Assembly: GCA_027579435.1 (NCBI GenBank)
Contig: JANBPK010001717.1
Location: forward strand, 1 to 14,428
Reading direction: 5' to 3'
Length of the DNA: 14,428 nt
Source: Candolleomyces eurysporus
Lineage: Eukaryota; Basidiomycota; Agaricomycetes; Agaricales; Psathyrellaceae
Part shown: piece by piece, positions 10,261 through 14,428 of the stretch
Position numbering within the stretch: position 1 is the first letter of the stretch
How the letters are laid out: each line of letters opens with the position of its first letter
Program-made: the position numbers and the translations under genes
Notes under the pieces: model-generated
Databases searched by the model: none
Seen by the model: only the letters and a program-made list of their open reading frames with translations
Told to the model about the DNA's origin: nothing

Positions 10261-10550
10261 TTGGTACTGTTAACGCGCTAGTGGGTAGAAATTGCAAGTA
10301 GTCAAATCAAACACGCAATCTTGTTAAGTAAATCTGTGGATTTTATTGTCGTGTATATGTATACCTGACATAATAGATAGCGTCAAATGTCCAAGGTCAG
10401 GCCAGCGACCAAAGAGCCGAACCACGGAGTCCACCTCCAGGGATCGCTCGAGCTCCAGCTTAGATCGGTAATGAGGGGTGCAGACGGATAAACAATTGAA
10501 GCGTTGGACCATGGCAAAATTGTCTTCTGGTCATTAGAAGCACACAGCCT
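10261..10550. other. Intergenic remnant between ICMT fragment and GMC gene 2
   Basis: This is the second copy of the ICMT-GMC 3' intergenic region, shortened and diverged. It keeps gttaacgcgc (10269-10278), agaaattgcaag near 10287-10298, atcttgttaa near 10318-10327 and the exact 16-base block at 10349-10364. It presumably holds the 3' UTR of GMC gene 2. No gene is seen. Confidence 0.6.
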
Positions 10551-13048
<2,498 letters not shown>

Positions 13049-13510
13049 GGTGTGGGCTATTGTTCGCGCTTTTTCCACAAAAACGACCCATTGTGTATTC
13101 TTGTCTTTATATTTCAGTCCTTTTCACTGGTCGATGGGAAGCGTGTTCGTCGCTTTTACTGGGTGAAATCGAAGGACGCTGGGGAATCACTTGATCAGCG
13201 ACTGCGCCTCGAGGGAAAACTCGACACTTCGAAATGACGTTTCATTGACTTCTTGTGAGATTGTTGGAAAGGTTCTGTTTCAATGCTCCTAGTGTGGAAC
13301 TGAACAGGCGAACAATGACAGTAAAATGGAGTCAATTTCCACTTTCCGGGAGAGAGTGGGAGAGCAACTTACTCGCTCCGACGAAGGCGGGGGATAATAT
13401 GTACCAGGTGCGACATAGCAGTTTAATCTCCAAGATAACTTTGAGGCATCTGAATGAAATGTGTTTCATAAGCATTTGCGTTATGAAATAGTGGGCTCAC
13501 CTCATACCTC
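13049..13510 (-). promoter_or_regulatory. Upstream region of GMC gene 2 (duplicated)
   Basis: This is the counterpart of 9628-10089. It shares the blocks 13131-13155, 13181-13231 and 13249-13266 with gene 1, the first at an identical distance from the ATG. A clear TATAAAG lies 57 bp upstream of the ATG. The far part (about 13419-13505) matches the far part of the gene 1 upstream region. Confidence 0.6.
13105..13111 (-). promoter_or_regulatory. TATA box of GMC gene 2 (TATAAAG)
   Basis: On the coding strand the sequence is aatataaagac, with TATAAAG 57 bp upstream of the ATG, a plausible distance for a short fungal 5' UTR. The equivalent site of gene 1 reads CATAAAG. Confidence 0.6.
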
Positions 13511-14085
13511 ATGGTCGGTTTGCAAGTCTTGGTGATCAATGAGCGCATTTGCCGACATTCGCCGGGCTGAATCACGAGAAGGAACCGGGTAATACAATTT
13601 TATAGGCGCTGTTGAGCGCCTACGCGTCGGCCAGTGAAAATTCTTCCGTTTGAGAGGACAAAGCTTCCGTCTTGCTCCCGTCTCCTCCGGGATCCTGAAT
13701 CATGATACTGTATTTTTAGAACTAGAGTTCAGTCCAAAGAGTGTGAGCGCTGAGCACGCTGGCCTCAGTTTCCATGCCATCTCCAGGTTTGAGCTGAATG
13801 TGGCTCAAGGCTTCGAACACGGGAGCAACGGGGAAAGATAGGAAAGCACAGCCACCTTCGGATTTGAAAGGTCGGCGTCGAAGGCCCGAGATGGGAAGCG
13901 TGGGAATCGGAGCGGAAACGATGACGAGCTCGAAAAAATCGCCGTCGACGATTTCAAACGCTCTCTGTCCGGTTTCCTGTATTTTAGCCCCTTCGCCCTT
14001 CCCTTCCGCTCTCTCCCTCCTTCATTCTCTCTTCCTCGTCGTCGCCGCCGTCGTCTAGGGCGCTTCCTGCGATCTGCTTACCACG
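13511..14085. other. Intergenic region and promoter of the right-hand gene
   Basis: No protein-coding gene is recognisable here. It separates the end of the duplication from the mitochondrial-type gene on the plus strand. It contains a perfect hairpin at 13603-13622 and, just upstream of the gene, a pyrimidine-rich tract (13987-14056) of the kind often found at fungal transcription starts. No TATA box is obvious near the tract. Confidence 0.5.
13603..13622. other. Perfect 8-bp inverted repeat with 4-base loop
   Basis: The sequence taggcgct-gttg-agcgccta forms a perfect 8-bp stem with a four-base loop. It lies about 95 bp beyond the end of the duplication and 460 bp before the right-hand gene. 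It could be a protein-binding palindrome or chance; there is no U-run or known context to give a function. Confidence 0.5.
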
Positions 14086-14428
14086 ATGCAGTCAGCCCGG
14101 AGTCGAGGTCAGTCCAGGGTAGCCCTGCTTCTGGTTCTAGAGCTCACAACTTTACCCACAGTCTTCGTAGCCCGGTCTTTGGGACTGGCGCAGTCTAGAT
14201 TGGCCTTACGACCTTCTCATGTCCAAAGACCTCTTTTACCGTTGAGGAGAGCCTACGCGGTACAGGCTTCCAGCAGCGCGACGTCATCGGGCGCAGTACG
14301 CTATTTTTCCAAGATTTAGTCGACGGAAGACTGAGCTTATTCTGCGCGCAGACACCGACCCCAAAACCGCCGCCATTTACTCAATCGCGATGGAGGAATT
14401 TCCTGCAGTTCCTAGGACGCGCCACACT
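14086..14428 (+). CDS. Mitochondrially targeted protein, N-terminal part only
   Basis: The first 77 codons of a gene cut by the window edge. My model has exons 14086-14107, 14162-14295 and 14352 onward, with introns of 54 bp (GTCAGT donor) and 56 bp (GTACGC donor, ctgag branch-like site). The protein starts MQSARSRVFVARSLGLAQSR, continues through a Ser/Ala stretch to PTPKPPPF, and ends at RWRNFLQFLGRAT. It has at least ten Arg and no Asp or Glu in the visible part, typical of a mitochondrial presequence; LRRAYAVQ resembles a cleavage region. The end could be the approach to a membrane segment, as in inner-membrane enzymes such as alternative NADH dehydrogenases, but this is a guess from layout and the function is not known. 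Intron 1 has a length divisible by three and no stop, so an unspliced start is possible; intron 2 removes an in-frame TAG (14318-14320). Confidence 0.55.

Overview
The window looks like chromosomal DNA of a basidiomycete fungus, most likely an agaricomycete. Its genes are cut by many 51-145 bp introns with GT-AG borders, it encodes a secreted GMC oxidoreductase pair of the aryl-alcohol-oxidase type, and the ICMT-like and GGA-like proteins have fungal architecture. It holds six genes I can support, one decayed gene fragment, and one tandem segmental duplication. No CRISPR array, tRNA, rRNA or recognisable transposon was seen.

Left part (minus strand): the 5' part of a GGA-type clathrin adaptor gene (VHS and GAT domains, 1-1517, running off the left edge). 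About 130 bp upstream of it lies a secreted GDSL/SGNH esterase (1646-2826, four exons). A 2.9 kb interval without a recognisable gene follows (2827-5740), ending in a TATA-containing promoter for the next gene.

Centre: a plus-strand isoprenylcysteine carboxyl methyltransferase (ICMT/Ste14-like) gene (5741-6724, three exons) faces a convergent minus-strand GMC oxidoreductase gene (7096-9627, ten exons). A second, closely similar GMC gene (10551-13048, ten exons) lies upstream of it in the same orientation. Nine of ten exons have the same length in the two GMC genes once spurious N positions are discounted; exon 1 differs by one codon.

The duplication explains the layout. A unit starting inside the last ICMT exon (about 6478) and ending in the GMC upstream region (about 10089) occurs again at about 10090-13510. 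The first copy kept an intact ICMT gene because the missing 5' part lies outside the unit. The second copy received only the 3' end of ICMT, which has decayed to a fragment (10093-10260). The GMC promoters were copied as well and still share blocks at matching distances from the start codon.

Right edge (plus strand): the first exons of a gene whose N-terminus has a strong mitochondrial presequence (14086-14428, cut by the edge), divergent from GMC gene 2.

Functionally, the esterase and the two oxidoreductases fit extracellular breakdown of plant cell walls: deacetylation, and aryl-alcohol oxidation that yields hydrogen peroxide. GGA, ICMT and the mitochondrial gene are housekeeping functions. 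Nothing suggests these neighbours form a dedicated cluster. Seven N positions and one homopolymer cause apparent frameshifts that are best read as sequencing or consensus errors. I did not find a convincing new biological system; the most informative signal is the duplication and the divergence of its two copies.
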